Below are positions 1-5,906 of a stretch of DNA of 8,777 bases, piece by piece. Each line of letters starts with the position of its first letter. Position 1 is the stretch's first letter. The translations under genes were made by a program, and so were the position numbers. Source of the DNA: Acidimicrobiales bacterium (lineage in GTDB: Bacteria > Actinomycetota > Acidimicrobiia > Acidimicrobiales > Palsa-688); NCBI GenBank assembly GCA_019241495.1, contig JAFAWZ010000197.1, positions 1-8,777 of the forward strand. The letters run 5' to 3'. The notes under the pieces were generated by a model. That model ran no database searches, was not told where the DNA came from, and saw nothing but the letters and a program-made list of their open reading frames with translations.

Positions 1-2
1 CC

Positions 3-131
3 CAAGCCCGCTTCGAAGACCTCGGGCCCGGCTTCTACGACACCCGCGCCGGCGGTGACCGAGCCCGACGCAACCACGTCCGCCAACTCGAAGCCCTCGG
101 CTACAAAGTCTCCCTCGAGCCCGCGGCCTGA
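3..131 (+). CDS. Transposase C-terminal end (probable IS110 family), 5' part outside the window
   Basis: The frame is open from the left edge to a TGA at 129-131 and gives 42 residues. It contains RFEDLGPGFYDTR followed by VRQLEALGYKVSLEP and ends in AA. This 'DLGxxYxxxR ... QLExLGYxVTL' tail is what I recall at the extreme C-terminus of many actinobacterial IS110/IS116/IS902-type transposases, after the second transposase domain. The DEDD catalytic part and the serine motif would lie to the left of the window and cannot be checked. The element would insert as a circle intermediate using a bridge-RNA-guided recombinase if the family call is right. The family assignment rests on a short tail only, so another transposase group is possible. 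Whether the element is intact is unknown. Confidence 0.65.
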   Translation, partial: QARFEDLGPGFYDTRAGGDRARRNHVRQLEALGYKVSLEPAA

Positions 132-175
132 TTCATTTTCGGGTTAGCGCCTGCGCCGGACTCCTTGGACGAAGG

Positions 176-260
176 AGGAGGCGGCGGCATCTCACCCTGA
201 GTCGAATTGCCCCGTGCCGCCAGGCAGTGTTCTGACATGGCAGCGATGCCGCCGCCTCCT
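176..260. repeat. Perfect 16-bp inverted repeat downstream of the transposase
   Basis: The arm AGGAGGCGGCGGCATC at 176-191 is exactly complementary to GATGCCGCCGCCTCCT at 245-260, with 53 bases between. On the + strand the right arm runs into TTTTCGTTT. The gap holds a small nested TGCC/GGCA hairpin around 215-226. Both arms lie on the same side of the transposase gene, so they are not the two terminal repeats of one element. A structured RNA in the element's non-coding end, or a loose transcription terminator, are the plausible roles. The region 132-323 has no other convincing gene. Confidence 0.6.
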
Positions 261-323
261 TTTCGTTTACTCAATCCGGTCGCAGGCACTTAGGGATTTC
301 TGGCGCCTGCTAGCGTCTCGGCG

Positions 324-443
324 ATGGGCCGAGGAGCACGTTCGACCGTTCGCTGGAAGCGCGATCGCATTCGCCGCAAGAAGGCCAGGGACAAGCGGAT
401 ACAGACCGGGCGGGGCGAGGCCCGCAAGGCGGAGGCCTCCTAG
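324..443 (+). CDS. Small, highly basic protein of 39 residues (hypothetical)
   Basis: ATG at 324 to TAG at 441-443 encodes 39 residues, beginning MGRGARSTVRWKRDRIRRKK and ending RGEARKAEAS. About half of the residues are Arg or Lys, with a VRWKRDRIRRKKARDKR core resembling the RNA-binding style of tiny ribosomal or ribosome-associated proteins (compare the lengths and charge of eL41, bS22 or bL37), but I do not recognise a named family. It ends 1 base before the stop of the convergent diiron-protein gene, a spacing typical of two real genes meeting. There is no strong Shine-Dalgarno sequence before the ATG (only a weak purine run), which lowers confidence. What is seen is the open frame and composition; a role in RNA or ribosome binding is inference. 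It may have been missed by ordinary gene callers because of its size. Confidence 0.5.
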   Translation: MGRGARSTVRWKRDRIRRKKARDKRIQTGRGEARKAEAS

Positions 444-444
444 C

Positions 445-1665
445 TCAGAGCGGGGCCTCCAACTGCATCCGCTCGTACTCGGCGCCAGTGTCTTCCCATG
501 CCTCGAACTCGAGCACCCCGAGCTCTCCGAATCGCTGTCTCAGCCATCCGTCCCCCGCGTCGAGGAGCCCGAGCTTCTTGAGGTTCGGCACGATCTTCGA
601 AAAGAGCAAGCGGCGGAACTCGAGTTGCAAGGGGTTGTGTAGCAGCACCTCGCAACACTCCTTCACCGGCATACCCAAGGTTTCCCAGACCTCCTGCTGC
701 AGGAACCGGTCGCGCATCCGGATGGCTGCTTCGTAGCAGAACTCCTGGCGTTCGCGGACCTCGGCCGCGCTCAGATCCCGGTAAGCCTCTTTCAAGGAGA
801 TCACCCCGAACGCGACGTGGCGGGCCTCGTCGGCCATCACGTAGCGGGTGATCTGCTTCAGGAGGGGATCTGGCGAGAACTGGTACTGGAACCCGAATGC
901 GGCGAGAGCCAGTCCCTCCACCATTATCTGCATGCCCAGGTAGGTGAAATCCCAGCGCGGATCGGATAGGACCGTGTCGAGCAGGTCCCGGAGGTGGACG
1001 TTGACGGGGAACTCCCATTCGAGCTTGTCGCGCAGGTATTTGGCGTACACCTCGACGTGGCGGGCCTCGTCCATCACCTGAGTGGCGGCGTAGTACTTGG
1101 CGTCGATCCACGGGACGGAGTCGACGATCTTGGCCGTGCAGAGCAGAGCGCCCTGCTCCCCGTGCATGAACTGGCTGAGCGTCCACGCCATACCGGCGTG
1201 GCCGATGGTCGCGCGCTCGGCCGGGGTGAGGCTGGCGAAGGGGCCTTCTTGGCTGGAACCGAGCTGGTTGAGCGGGTTGTCCGGGTCGCGGGCGGAGTCG
1301 ATCTGGCCTGAGATGGACCAGTCGATGTCGGTCTCGGCGTTCCACTGCGAGACCTTCGCTTTTTCGTACAAGTGGTTGAGTTGCTCCCGCCGGCCCTTCT
1401 CGTAGTCCCACGTGAACAGGGAGTCGAACGAGGTGGACACATCGCGTATGAGGGCGGCCTTGTCGGGCCCGGAGACGGTCCGGGCCAGTTCCTCGATGCT
1501 GCCACTCTGAGAAGCTGTCGCAAGAGCCGCGGGAGGGAGAAGGCGGGGGCTCGTCGTCGACCGACTCGTCTCTTCGCTCTCGTCCACGGTATGGGACGAG
1601 CCGCCGCCTTCTCCCACCTCGACGTAGTTTTGCGACAGCTTCTGAACTGGTTCATTCCCTGCCAT
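445..1665 (-). CDS. Diiron ferritin-like domain protein (double DEARH)
   Basis: This 406-residue protein belongs to the actinobacterial ferritin-like/diiron group related to ribonucleotide reductase R2-like and AurF-like oxygenases. Six likely iron ligands are visible in two matching helix pairs: E170 (HGEQGALL) with E200 and H203 (MDEARHVEVYAKY), and E250 (MVEGLALAAF) with E280 and H283 (ADEARHVAFG). The two sets are offset by exactly 80 residues. Such a site binds two irons and activates O2; the substrate is unknown. The start is ATG at 1665, preceded closely by GGGGGTGGAG; an in-frame GTG two codons upstream is the alternative. A start at 1905 is unlikely because it would overlap ctaG by about 200 bases with Arg/Pro-rich nonsense. 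The first ~55 residues are low-complexity, extend beyond where I recall homologues starting, and contain a long inverted repeat. It lies 34 bases downstream of ctaG and is probably the third gene of that operon. Confidence 0.88.
   Translation of the reverse strand: MAGNEPVQKLSQNYVEVGEGGGSSHTVDESEETSRSTTSPRLLPPAALATASQSGSIEELARTVSGPDKAALIRDVSTSFDSLFTWDYEKGRREQLNHLYEKAKVSQWNAETDIDWSISGQIDSARDPDNPLNQLGSSQEGPFASLTPAERATIGHAGMAWTLSQFMHGEQGALLCTAKIVDSVPWIDAKYYAATQVMDEARHVEVYAKYLRDKLEWEFPVNVHLRDLLDTVLSDPRWDFTYLGMQIMVEGLALAAFGFQYQFSPDPLLKQITRYVMADEARHVAFGVISLKEAYRDLSAAEVRERQEFCYEAAIRMRDRFLQQEVWETLGMPVKECCEVLLHNPLQLEFRRLLFSKIVPNLKKLGLLDAGDGWLRQRFGELGVLEFEAWEDTGAEYERMQLEAPL
1510..1643. repeat. Bipartite inverted repeat inside the 5' coding part of the diiron gene
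   Basis: Outer arms: AGAAGCTGTCGCAA at 1510-1523 and its exact complement at 1630-1643 (14/14). Inner arms: 1535-1555 and 1595-1615, 20 of 21 positions complementary. The two stems are separated by unmatched stretches of 11 and 14 bases, and the terminal loop is 39 bases (1556-1594). In the minus-strand mRNA this would fold into a stable hairpin starting about 22 bases after the ATG. It encodes residues of roughly 8-52, a Ser/Thr/Gly/Pro-rich segment without domain similarity, so the DNA or RNA symmetry rather than the peptide looks like the selected or inserted feature. Confidence 0.8.
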
Positions 1666-1699
1666 CTCCACCCCCAAGGGTCGGACTCTGCTTACAGGG

Positions 1700-2743
1700 T
1701 CAAGTATCTGGCCGGGCCGGGGTCCGGTCAACCGCGGGGGCGGGGCGGCGGCTCGGGGCGGTACGCGCCGGTACCCTCCCGGTGCGCATTCGCCAGTAGG
1801 CCTCCCACGCCGTCGGCTCACCCGCGGCGGTCGCCATGGCCGCTCCGGTGACCGGCATGCTGCCAGCGGAGGCCTCGCCCTCCGGAGCCAACCCGGCCAG
1901 CTCATCCTGGCGGTCGCTTCGAGCGTCGGCGCGGGCCGCGGCCCGCTCGTCCGAGCGCATCCACTGCCAGAAGATGGGGATGAAGCCGAGGGCGGTCGAG
2001 AACTCGGTGGAGATCCACAGCAGACCGCCGCCGGCGTGGGTGCTGGCCAGGGTGTACATGGAGGCGACGGGCTGTCCGGCGGAGAGCAGCGCGAGGCCGA
2101 GGATCACCTCGGGCGGGGCGCCGAGCAAGACGGTGACCATCCGCGCCCCATGGCTCATGCGCCAGTGCACGACGGGGTCCAACCCCACCAAAGGCCACCA
2201 ATAGAGGGTGCCCCCGAGGAGGAAGAGCAGGTTCCAGGCGTCCATGAGGGCCATGTCGTGCATGGCCCGGTTGATCAGCGAGCTCAGGAAGAAGGCGAAC
2301 ATGACGCCGAAGTACAACGACCACACGGTGAGCGGGAAAGTGAGGGCGGCGAAGGGCTTCGAGCGGAGCACGGACAGCCACGACGACTTCACCCGCCGGC
2401 TGGATGTCTGCAGCAGCAGCGTGGAGGGGGCTCCCAAGGCCAGGAGCGGTGGCGCGACGACCATGAGCAGGAGGTGCTGTACGACATGGGCCTCGAAGTA
2501 GCCGGCGGTAAACGTCGCCACCGGGGATTGGAGGGCCAGGTCCACTGCGACCAGGCCGGCTAGAAACGCGGCGGTCCGCTGGCTAGGCCAACGCCGACCT
2601 CGGGCGGCAAGACGCCAGTCGGCTCGCAGGTACCAGTAGGCGACGGCGATCAGGGCGGCGACGACGGCGAGGGCGAACGGCCCGTGCTGCCACTGCGTCA
2701 GGGCCCCGTGGACGCTCCATGTGATCGGCTTCATCCCGGGCAT
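1700..2743 (-). CDS. ctaG: Cytochrome c oxidase assembly factor CtaG (Caa3_CtaG type)
   Basis: This is a 347-residue multi-pass membrane protein of the caa3-type CtaG family, which is needed for maturation of the copper-containing cytochrome c oxidase and is distinct from the Cox11-type protein also called CtaG. Hydrophobic segments lie near residues 21-39, 57-75, 88-110, 133-154, 168-186, 203-222 and 240-260. Characteristic motifs are HVVQHLLLMVVAPPLLALG (H86, H90), the ALMDAWNLLFLLGGTLYWWPL segment followed by VVHWRMSHGARM (H193, H198) and the STHAGGGLLW stretch (H236). The last ~85 residues are a charged, Pro/Ala/Arg-rich cytoplasmic-looking tail. ATG at 2743 begins 3 bases after the stop of the upstream gene, with no clear ribosome site of its own, so translation is probably coupled; ATG at 2734 is an alternative start. 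No cox structural genes are in the window. Confidence 0.9.
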   Translation of the reverse strand: MPGMKPITWSVHGALTQWQHGPFALAVVAALIAVAYWYLRADWRLAARGRRWPSQRTAAFLAGLVAVDLALQSPVATFTAGYFEAHVVQHLLLMVVAPPLLALGAPSTLLLQTSSRRVKSSWLSVLRSKPFAALTFPLTVWSLYFGVMFAFFLSSLINRAMHDMALMDAWNLLFLLGGTLYWWPLVGLDPVVHWRMSHGARMVTVLLGAPPEVILGLALLSAGQPVASMYTLASTHAGGGLLWISTEFSTALGFIPIFWQWMRSDERAAARADARSDRQDELAGLAPEGEASAGSMPVTGAAMATAAGEPTAWEAYWRMRTGRVPARTAPSRRPAPAVDRTPARPDT

Positions 2744-2746
2744 AGC

Positions 2747-3763
2747 TCAGCTGGGTGAACCGTAACCCACGACCGGCTGGAGCGGCGGGCGGGGCTGGTC
2801 AGGGGCTTGGGCCGGGACAGGACCGGCGGTGCGGTCGGCGGCGGCGGCGAGGGCCATGGGAGCGGAGCCGAGCAGGGTCACCCCGAGGGCGGCCATAGCG
2901 GCCACCACCCGCAATGCGTAAGCGGGTTCGGTCGCCAGGCGCCGAGGCCAGGCCGCGTCGGCCCGGTGCCGGGCCGGGACCCCGGCCGCGACGGGACGGG
3001 TGAGGGCCAGGTAGCCGGCGCCAAAGAGCAACAGCATGGGAATCATGCTGTTGGGGTCGGTGCCGACCCCGCCCACGAAGCCCAGATCCTCGATGAGCAG
3101 CCAGTCGGCCAGGCCGACGACGATCGCGATCGCGAGGGCGGCTCGGGCCGGGCCGGCTCGGGCGATGAGGAACCCGGCGCCGATGAGAGCCATGGCCGTC
3201 ACGGCGAAGAGGTTGACGGCCCACCCGTGAGCGGCATCGAAGGACGCGAAGGCGGAGACCATATCTTTCAAGGCATGGGGCTGGGGAGTCTTGACCATGG
3301 TCTGGACCATCGCGGCCAAGCTCCCCGGGGCTCCTGTGGCGCCCATTCGGCCTTGCCAGAACCCCCGGCCGGGCCAGGCCTGGAGCAGGGCCATACCGAT
3401 CAGGAACCCGCCGCTGAGGCGCAGCAGGGTCCGCCCGGTACGAGGCGTGCTCCACACCAGTTCCGGAAGGGCGACGAGCACGCCGGCCCCCTGGAGCAGC
3501 CCGTCGAAGACCCACAGCAGGCCGAACGACACCCGCAAGAGCCGCCGGGCGGCCGGCTCGGCTGGCTCAGCGGTGTGAGCGTCGGGCTCGGACGGCCCCC
3601 GGGCGGTGGCCTGGCGGAGTTGGACGCCCCGCAGCACGTTCCAGGCGATCAGAACGACGACGGCCAGCCCGGCCGCCAGCAGGCCCTGGTGCCAGAGGGC
3701 CCGGTGGAACGCAGCAACGACGGCCGGATCGTTGGTCGCCGGGCTGGCGCCCATGCCGGTCAC
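2747..3763 (-). CDS. Multi-pass membrane protein next to CtaG, function unknown
   Basis: A 338-residue integral membrane protein with likely membrane segments near residues 27-46, 75-99, 115-130, 182-201, 207-226, 238-256 and 283-305, and a Pro-rich C-terminal tail. Recognisable stretches are LRVSFGLLWVFDGLLQ (76-91) and EDLGFVGGVGTDPNSMIPML (225-244). I recall both from uncharacterised actinobacterial membrane proteins found near cytochrome or copper genes, but no activity is established. The start is GTG at 3763: a GGAG lies 8 bases upstream (3772-3775), whereas the in-frame ATG at 3754 has no comparable site. It is the first gene of the minus-strand operon, 3 bases before ctaG. A supporting role in oxidase assembly, copper handling or a small-molecule redox step is inference from that position only. 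Confidence 0.75.
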   Translation of the reverse strand: MTGMGASPATNDPAVVAAFHRALWHQGLLAAGLAVVVLIAWNVLRGVQLRQATARGPSEPDAHTAEPAEPAARRLLRVSFGLLWVFDGLLQGAGVLVALPELVWSTPRTGRTLLRLSGGFLIGMALLQAWPGRGFWQGRMGATGAPGSLAAMVQTMVKTPQPHALKDMVSAFASFDAAHGWAVNLFAVTAMALIGAGFLIARAGPARAALAIAIVVGLADWLLIEDLGFVGGVGTDPNSMIPMLLLFGAGYLALTRPVAAGVPARHRADAAWPRRLATEPAYALRVVAAMAALGVTLLGSAPMALAAAADRTAGPVPAQAPDQPRPPLQPVVGYGSPS

Positions 3764-3918
3764 CGTGGGCGCTCCGTGGGCTCACTCTTGTCGACTCGGG
3801 TCATGACGACCGACGGCTCTCTGGGCTTCGCGGGAGACGACTGGATCATCTCCGCCAGCAGGCGAAGGTACTGTCGCCGCGGTTAGCCGGACAACTCGGG
3901 CCATCCCTCACCTAATTA

Positions 3919-3938
3919 CGGATAACTATGATTATCCG
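3919..3938. promoter_or_regulatory. Operator-like palindrome CGGATAA-N6-TTATCCG
   Basis: CGGATAA (3919-3925) and TTATCCG (3932-3938) are perfect 7-base complements around CTATGA. The 20-bp symmetry is the size of a dimeric regulator site and sits in the most AT-rich part of the region. It would overlap the proposed minus-strand promoter. No regulator is identified for it. Confidence 0.5.
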
Positions 3939-3981
3939 GAATATAGGGTCTGGCCTGCTGGCCCTGCCCTCGCTTGGTGTT

Positions 3982-4022
3982 TGTGACGCGTGAACCGCAC
4001 ATATTGCGGTTCACACGTCACA
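3982..4022. promoter_or_regulatory. Near-perfect 18-bp palindrome with 5-base loop
   Basis: TGTGACGCGTGAACCGCA (3982-3999) pairs with TGCGGTTCACACGTCACA (4005-4022) at 17 of 18 positions; the single C/A mismatch lies inside the stem, and the loop is CATAT. The outer TTGTGACGCG (3981-3990) recurs once more as an exact inverted copy, CGCGTCACAA, at 4033-4042, so two alternative pairings are possible. There is no T-tract after it, so it does not look like a terminator. It is best read as a large operator or a structured leader between divergent operons. The SufR-like protein encoded downstream is a candidate binder, by position only. Confidence 0.7.
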
Positions 4023-4050
4023 GAGATCGGAACGCGTCACAAGGATCACA

Positions 4051-4065
4051 TTAAACCTTGTTTAA
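4051..4065. promoter_or_regulatory. AT-rich palindrome TTAAAC-CTT-GTTTAA
   Basis: Six-base arms at 4051-4056 and 4060-4065 are perfectly complementary around CTT. The site lies in the AT-rich stretch most likely to hold the promoter of the SDR operon, so a repressor bound here would block transcription. Chance occurrence in an AT-rich block cannot be excluded. Confidence 0.35.
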
Positions 4066-4086
4066 ATAGAACATCCTAGGTAAACT

Positions 4087-4125
4087 CGCCTCCAAAAGAC
4101 GTGAGGAACCATCCGAGAGGAGGCG
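4087..4125 (+). promoter_or_regulatory. Leader hairpin that can pair with the Shine-Dalgarno site
   Basis: CGCCTCC at 4087-4093 is exactly complementary to GGAGGCG at 4119-4125. The latter includes most of the AGGAGG ribosome site (4118-4123), which stands 5 bases before the ATG at 4129. If transcription starts upstream of 4087, the 7-bp GC-rich stem with a 25-base loop could limit initiation of the whole coupled operon. CCTCC boxes are easy to find by chance in GC-rich DNA, so a role is only suggested. Confidence 0.4.
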
Positions 4126-4128
4126 CAC

Positions 4129-4848
4129 ATGCCCACTGCCATCGTTACCGGGGCATCGCGGGGTCTGGGTGAAGCGGTCGCCCAGGGCTTGGCCGGAGAG
4201 GGCTGGAGCCTGGTGGTCGATGCCCGCGGCGCAGAGGCCTTGGAGGCCGTCGCCCACCGGCTCGAACAACTGGCCCCCGGCCGGGTCCGGGCCCTGCCTG
4301 GCGATATCACCGATCCCCGCCATGTCGCCGCCCTGGCCGACGCAGCCGGCGAGATGGGCGACCTGGAGCTGGTGGTGAACAACGCCAGCTCTCTTGGTGT
4401 CGCACCGCTCCCCCCGTTGACCGTCTACCCAACGGACCGGCTGTCTGAGCTGCTCGCCACCAACGTGATCGCCCCGTTGGCGCTCATCCAAGCGGTGGAG
4501 GCTCAGCTACGCCGGGCGGCCCGGCCCCGCGTCATGAACATCACCTCGGACGCCGCGGTCGAGGCCTACCCGGGCTGGGGCGGCTACGGCGCATCCAAAG
4601 CGGCGCTGGAGCACCTGGGGGCCGTTCTGGCCGCCGAGGAGCCGTCCTGGGCGGTCTGGACGGTCGATCCCGGAGACCTGCGCACCCAGATGCATCAGGA
4701 TGCCTTTCCCGGTGAGGACATCTCTGATCGGCCGGAGCCCTCCACAGTGGTCGCTTCGTTGCTACGACTGGTCGGATCCGCGGCCAGGTCGGGCCGGTAC
4801 AGATTGGCCGACCTGCGAGCAGGCTTGCGGGAGGAGGTCTCGCCATGA
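4129..4848 (+). CDS. Short-chain dehydrogenase/reductase (classical SDR)
   Basis: This 239-residue protein is a classical SDR oxidoreductase with a Rossmann fold and NAD(P) cofactor. Seen in order: the cofactor loop TGASRGLG (residues 7-14), acidic D31 after strand 2 (VVDARG), D59 in GDITDP, the NNAS motif (84-87), N112, the catalytic serine region NITSDAA (S140), YGASKAA with Y153 and K157, and DPGDLRTQ (180-187) after strand 6. The catalytic tetrad is complete. D31 suggests a preference for NAD(H), although R11 is also compatible with NADP(H). Substrate cannot be told from sequence. ATG at 4129 has a strong AGGAGG 5 bases upstream. Its TGA overlaps the next start as ATGA, so it is translationally coupled to the QueA-like gene and may act on the same pathway. 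Confidence 0.92.
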   Translation: MPTAIVTGASRGLGEAVAQGLAGEGWSLVVDARGAEALEAVAHRLEQLAPGRVRALPGDITDPRHVAALADAAGEMGDLELVVNNASSLGVAPLPPLTVYPTDRLSELLATNVIAPLALIQAVEAQLRRAARPRVMNITSDAAVEAYPGWGGYGASKAALEHLGAVLAAEEPSWAVWTVDPGDLRTQMHQDAFPGEDISDRPEPSTVVASLLRLVGSAARSGRYRLADLRAGLREEVSP

Positions 4849-5906
4849 AGCTCTCGGAGCTGGAGGGAGCCGGCTTCGAGCTGCCCGCCGATCTCGAAGC
4901 CGCCTCCCCGCCCGAGGCACGAGGCCTACGCCGCGACGGGGTCCGCCTGATGGTCGCTCACAAATCCGACCCGGGGCAGCTCGAGCACCGCTACTTCGCC
5001 GACCTCCCGTCGCTCTTCGAGCCGGGCGACGTGCTGGCCGTGAACACCTCGGCCACTCTCCCGGCCCGCCTGGAGGGAACGATCCGGGGCGGCGCAACGG
5101 CGGCTGCCGTCCACCTGGCCACGCCGCGCCCCGACGCCCCTCCCGTAGTGGAGCTGCGCCACCTGGACCGGGTGACCGGCGTCACCAGCCCGTGGCTGGA
5201 CGCGTCGCCCGGCACGGTCGTCGATCTGCCCGGCGGGGCAACGGTCCGGCTGGTCATGACGGTGCGCGAAGGTTCCCGACTGTGGCTGGCCGATCTGCGG
5301 GGCGTCCACCCGCTCCTCGCCTATCTGGCCCGTCACGGCAAGCCGATCCGCTATTCCTACGTACCGCAGGAGTGGCCCATCTCCTACTACCAGACCGTGT
5401 TCGCCGACATCCCGGGCAGCGCCGAGATGCCCAGCGCGGCGCGGCCCTTCAGCACCGAAGTGACGACCCGGCTGGTATCGCGAGGGGTGCAGATCGCTCC
5501 CCTGGTGCTCCACTGCGCGGTGTCCTCCCTGGAAGCCCACGAGCCTCCCTCGCCAGAGTGGTTCCGGGTCCCTGCGTCCACCGCCACCCTGATCAACACG
5601 GCCCGGCTGGACGGCCACCGGATCATCGCAGTCGGCACGACCGCAGTGAGGGCGCTGGAAAGCGCCTCAGACGGGGCGGGGCTGGTGCACGAGGCCGGCG
5701 GTTGGACCGAGCTGGTGATCACATCCGAACGGCCAGCACGGGTCGTGTCGGGGCTCATCACGGGCTGGCACGAACCGGGCGCCTCCCACCTGGCCCTGCT
5801 CGAGGCGGTGGCCGGGCGGGAGGTCGTCGAGGCCTCGTACCGAGCCGCCCTCGCCGAGGGGTACCTTTGGCACGAGTTCGGTGACTCCCACCTGATCCTG
5901 CCATGA
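4845..5906 (+). CDS. QueA-like AdoMet:tRNA ribosyltransferase-isomerase, divergent actinobacterial type
   Basis: At 353 residues this matches the length of QueA, which moves the ribosyl part of AdoMet onto preQ1 in tRNA to make epoxyqueuosine. Shared features are GDVLAVNTSATLPARLEG (61-78), YYQTVFADIPGSAEMPSA (181-198), HRIIAVGTTAVRALESA (258-274), VVSGLITGWHEPGASHLALL (300-319) and the tail SYRAALAEGYLWHEFGDSHL. Two blocks conserved in canonical QueA differ: the TAGLHF position reads SAARPF (197-202), and the HVGxGTFxPV position reads HCAVSSLEAHEPP (223-235). I recall this pattern from a whole actinobacterial clade automatically named QueA, so it is not decay. Whether it works on preQ1-tRNA is unproven; no other queuosine gene is in the window, so I leave the symbol blank. 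ATG 4845 has GGGAGGAGGT 7 bases upstream and overlaps the SDR stop. Confidence 0.88.
   Translation: MKLSELEGAGFELPADLEAASPPEARGLRRDGVRLMVAHKSDPGQLEHRYFADLPSLFEPGDVLAVNTSATLPARLEGTIRGGATAAAVHLATPRPDAPPVVELRHLDRVTGVTSPWLDASPGTVVDLPGGATVRLVMTVREGSRLWLADLRGVHPLLAYLARHGKPIRYSYVPQEWPISYYQTVFADIPGSAEMPSAARPFSTEVTTRLVSRGVQIAPLVLHCAVSSLEAHEPPSPEWFRVPASTATLINTARLDGHRIIAVGTTAVRALESASDGAGLVHEAGGWTELVITSERPARVVSGLITGWHEPGASHLALLEAVAGREVVEASYRAALAEGYLWHEFGDSHLILP

Larger units (their letters stand above)
3764..4128. promoter_or_regulatory. Divergent intergenic control region (365 bases)
   Basis: The region separates two operons transcribed outward. I see no credible gene in it. The part from 3905 to 4085 is much more AT-rich than its surroundings and holds three palindromes (entered separately). 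For the minus-strand operon a weak promoter can be proposed with TTCCGG at 3941-3936 and TAATTA at 3918-3913 (17-base spacing), with the first palindrome filling the spacer. For the plus-strand operon the AT-rich block 4050-4070 is the best promoter candidate, but I cannot place a -35/-10 pair confidently. The leader 3764-3900 towards the membrane-protein gene is plain GC-rich sequence. Confidence 0.55.

Noticed and set aside
176..260. Reading the 16-bp inverted repeat as the terminal repeats of an insertion sequence
   Set aside because: Both arms are downstream of the transposase and only 53 bases apart, and IS110 elements usually lack classical terminal inverted repeats.
445..1905. Longer diiron-protein frame starting at 1905 (486 residues)
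   Set aside because: The extra 80 residues are Arg/Pro-rich, overlap the 3' end of ctaG and lack family similarity; ATG at 1665 follows the end of ctaG and has a purine-rich site just before it.
2807..3886. 359-codon plus-strand frame opposite the membrane-protein gene
   Set aside because: Gly/Arg/Glu-rich antisense translation of a GC-rich membrane gene, with no domain, and it would run through the promoter side of the minus operon.
3982..4022. Reading the 18-bp palindrome as a Rho-independent terminator
   Set aside because: No run of T follows on either strand and it lies between divergent, not convergent, genes.
4700..5884. 394-codon plus-strand frame overlapping SDR and QueA-like genes
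   Set aside because: It is the alternative frame of the QueA-like gene, very rich in Arg, Pro and Gly, with no family features.
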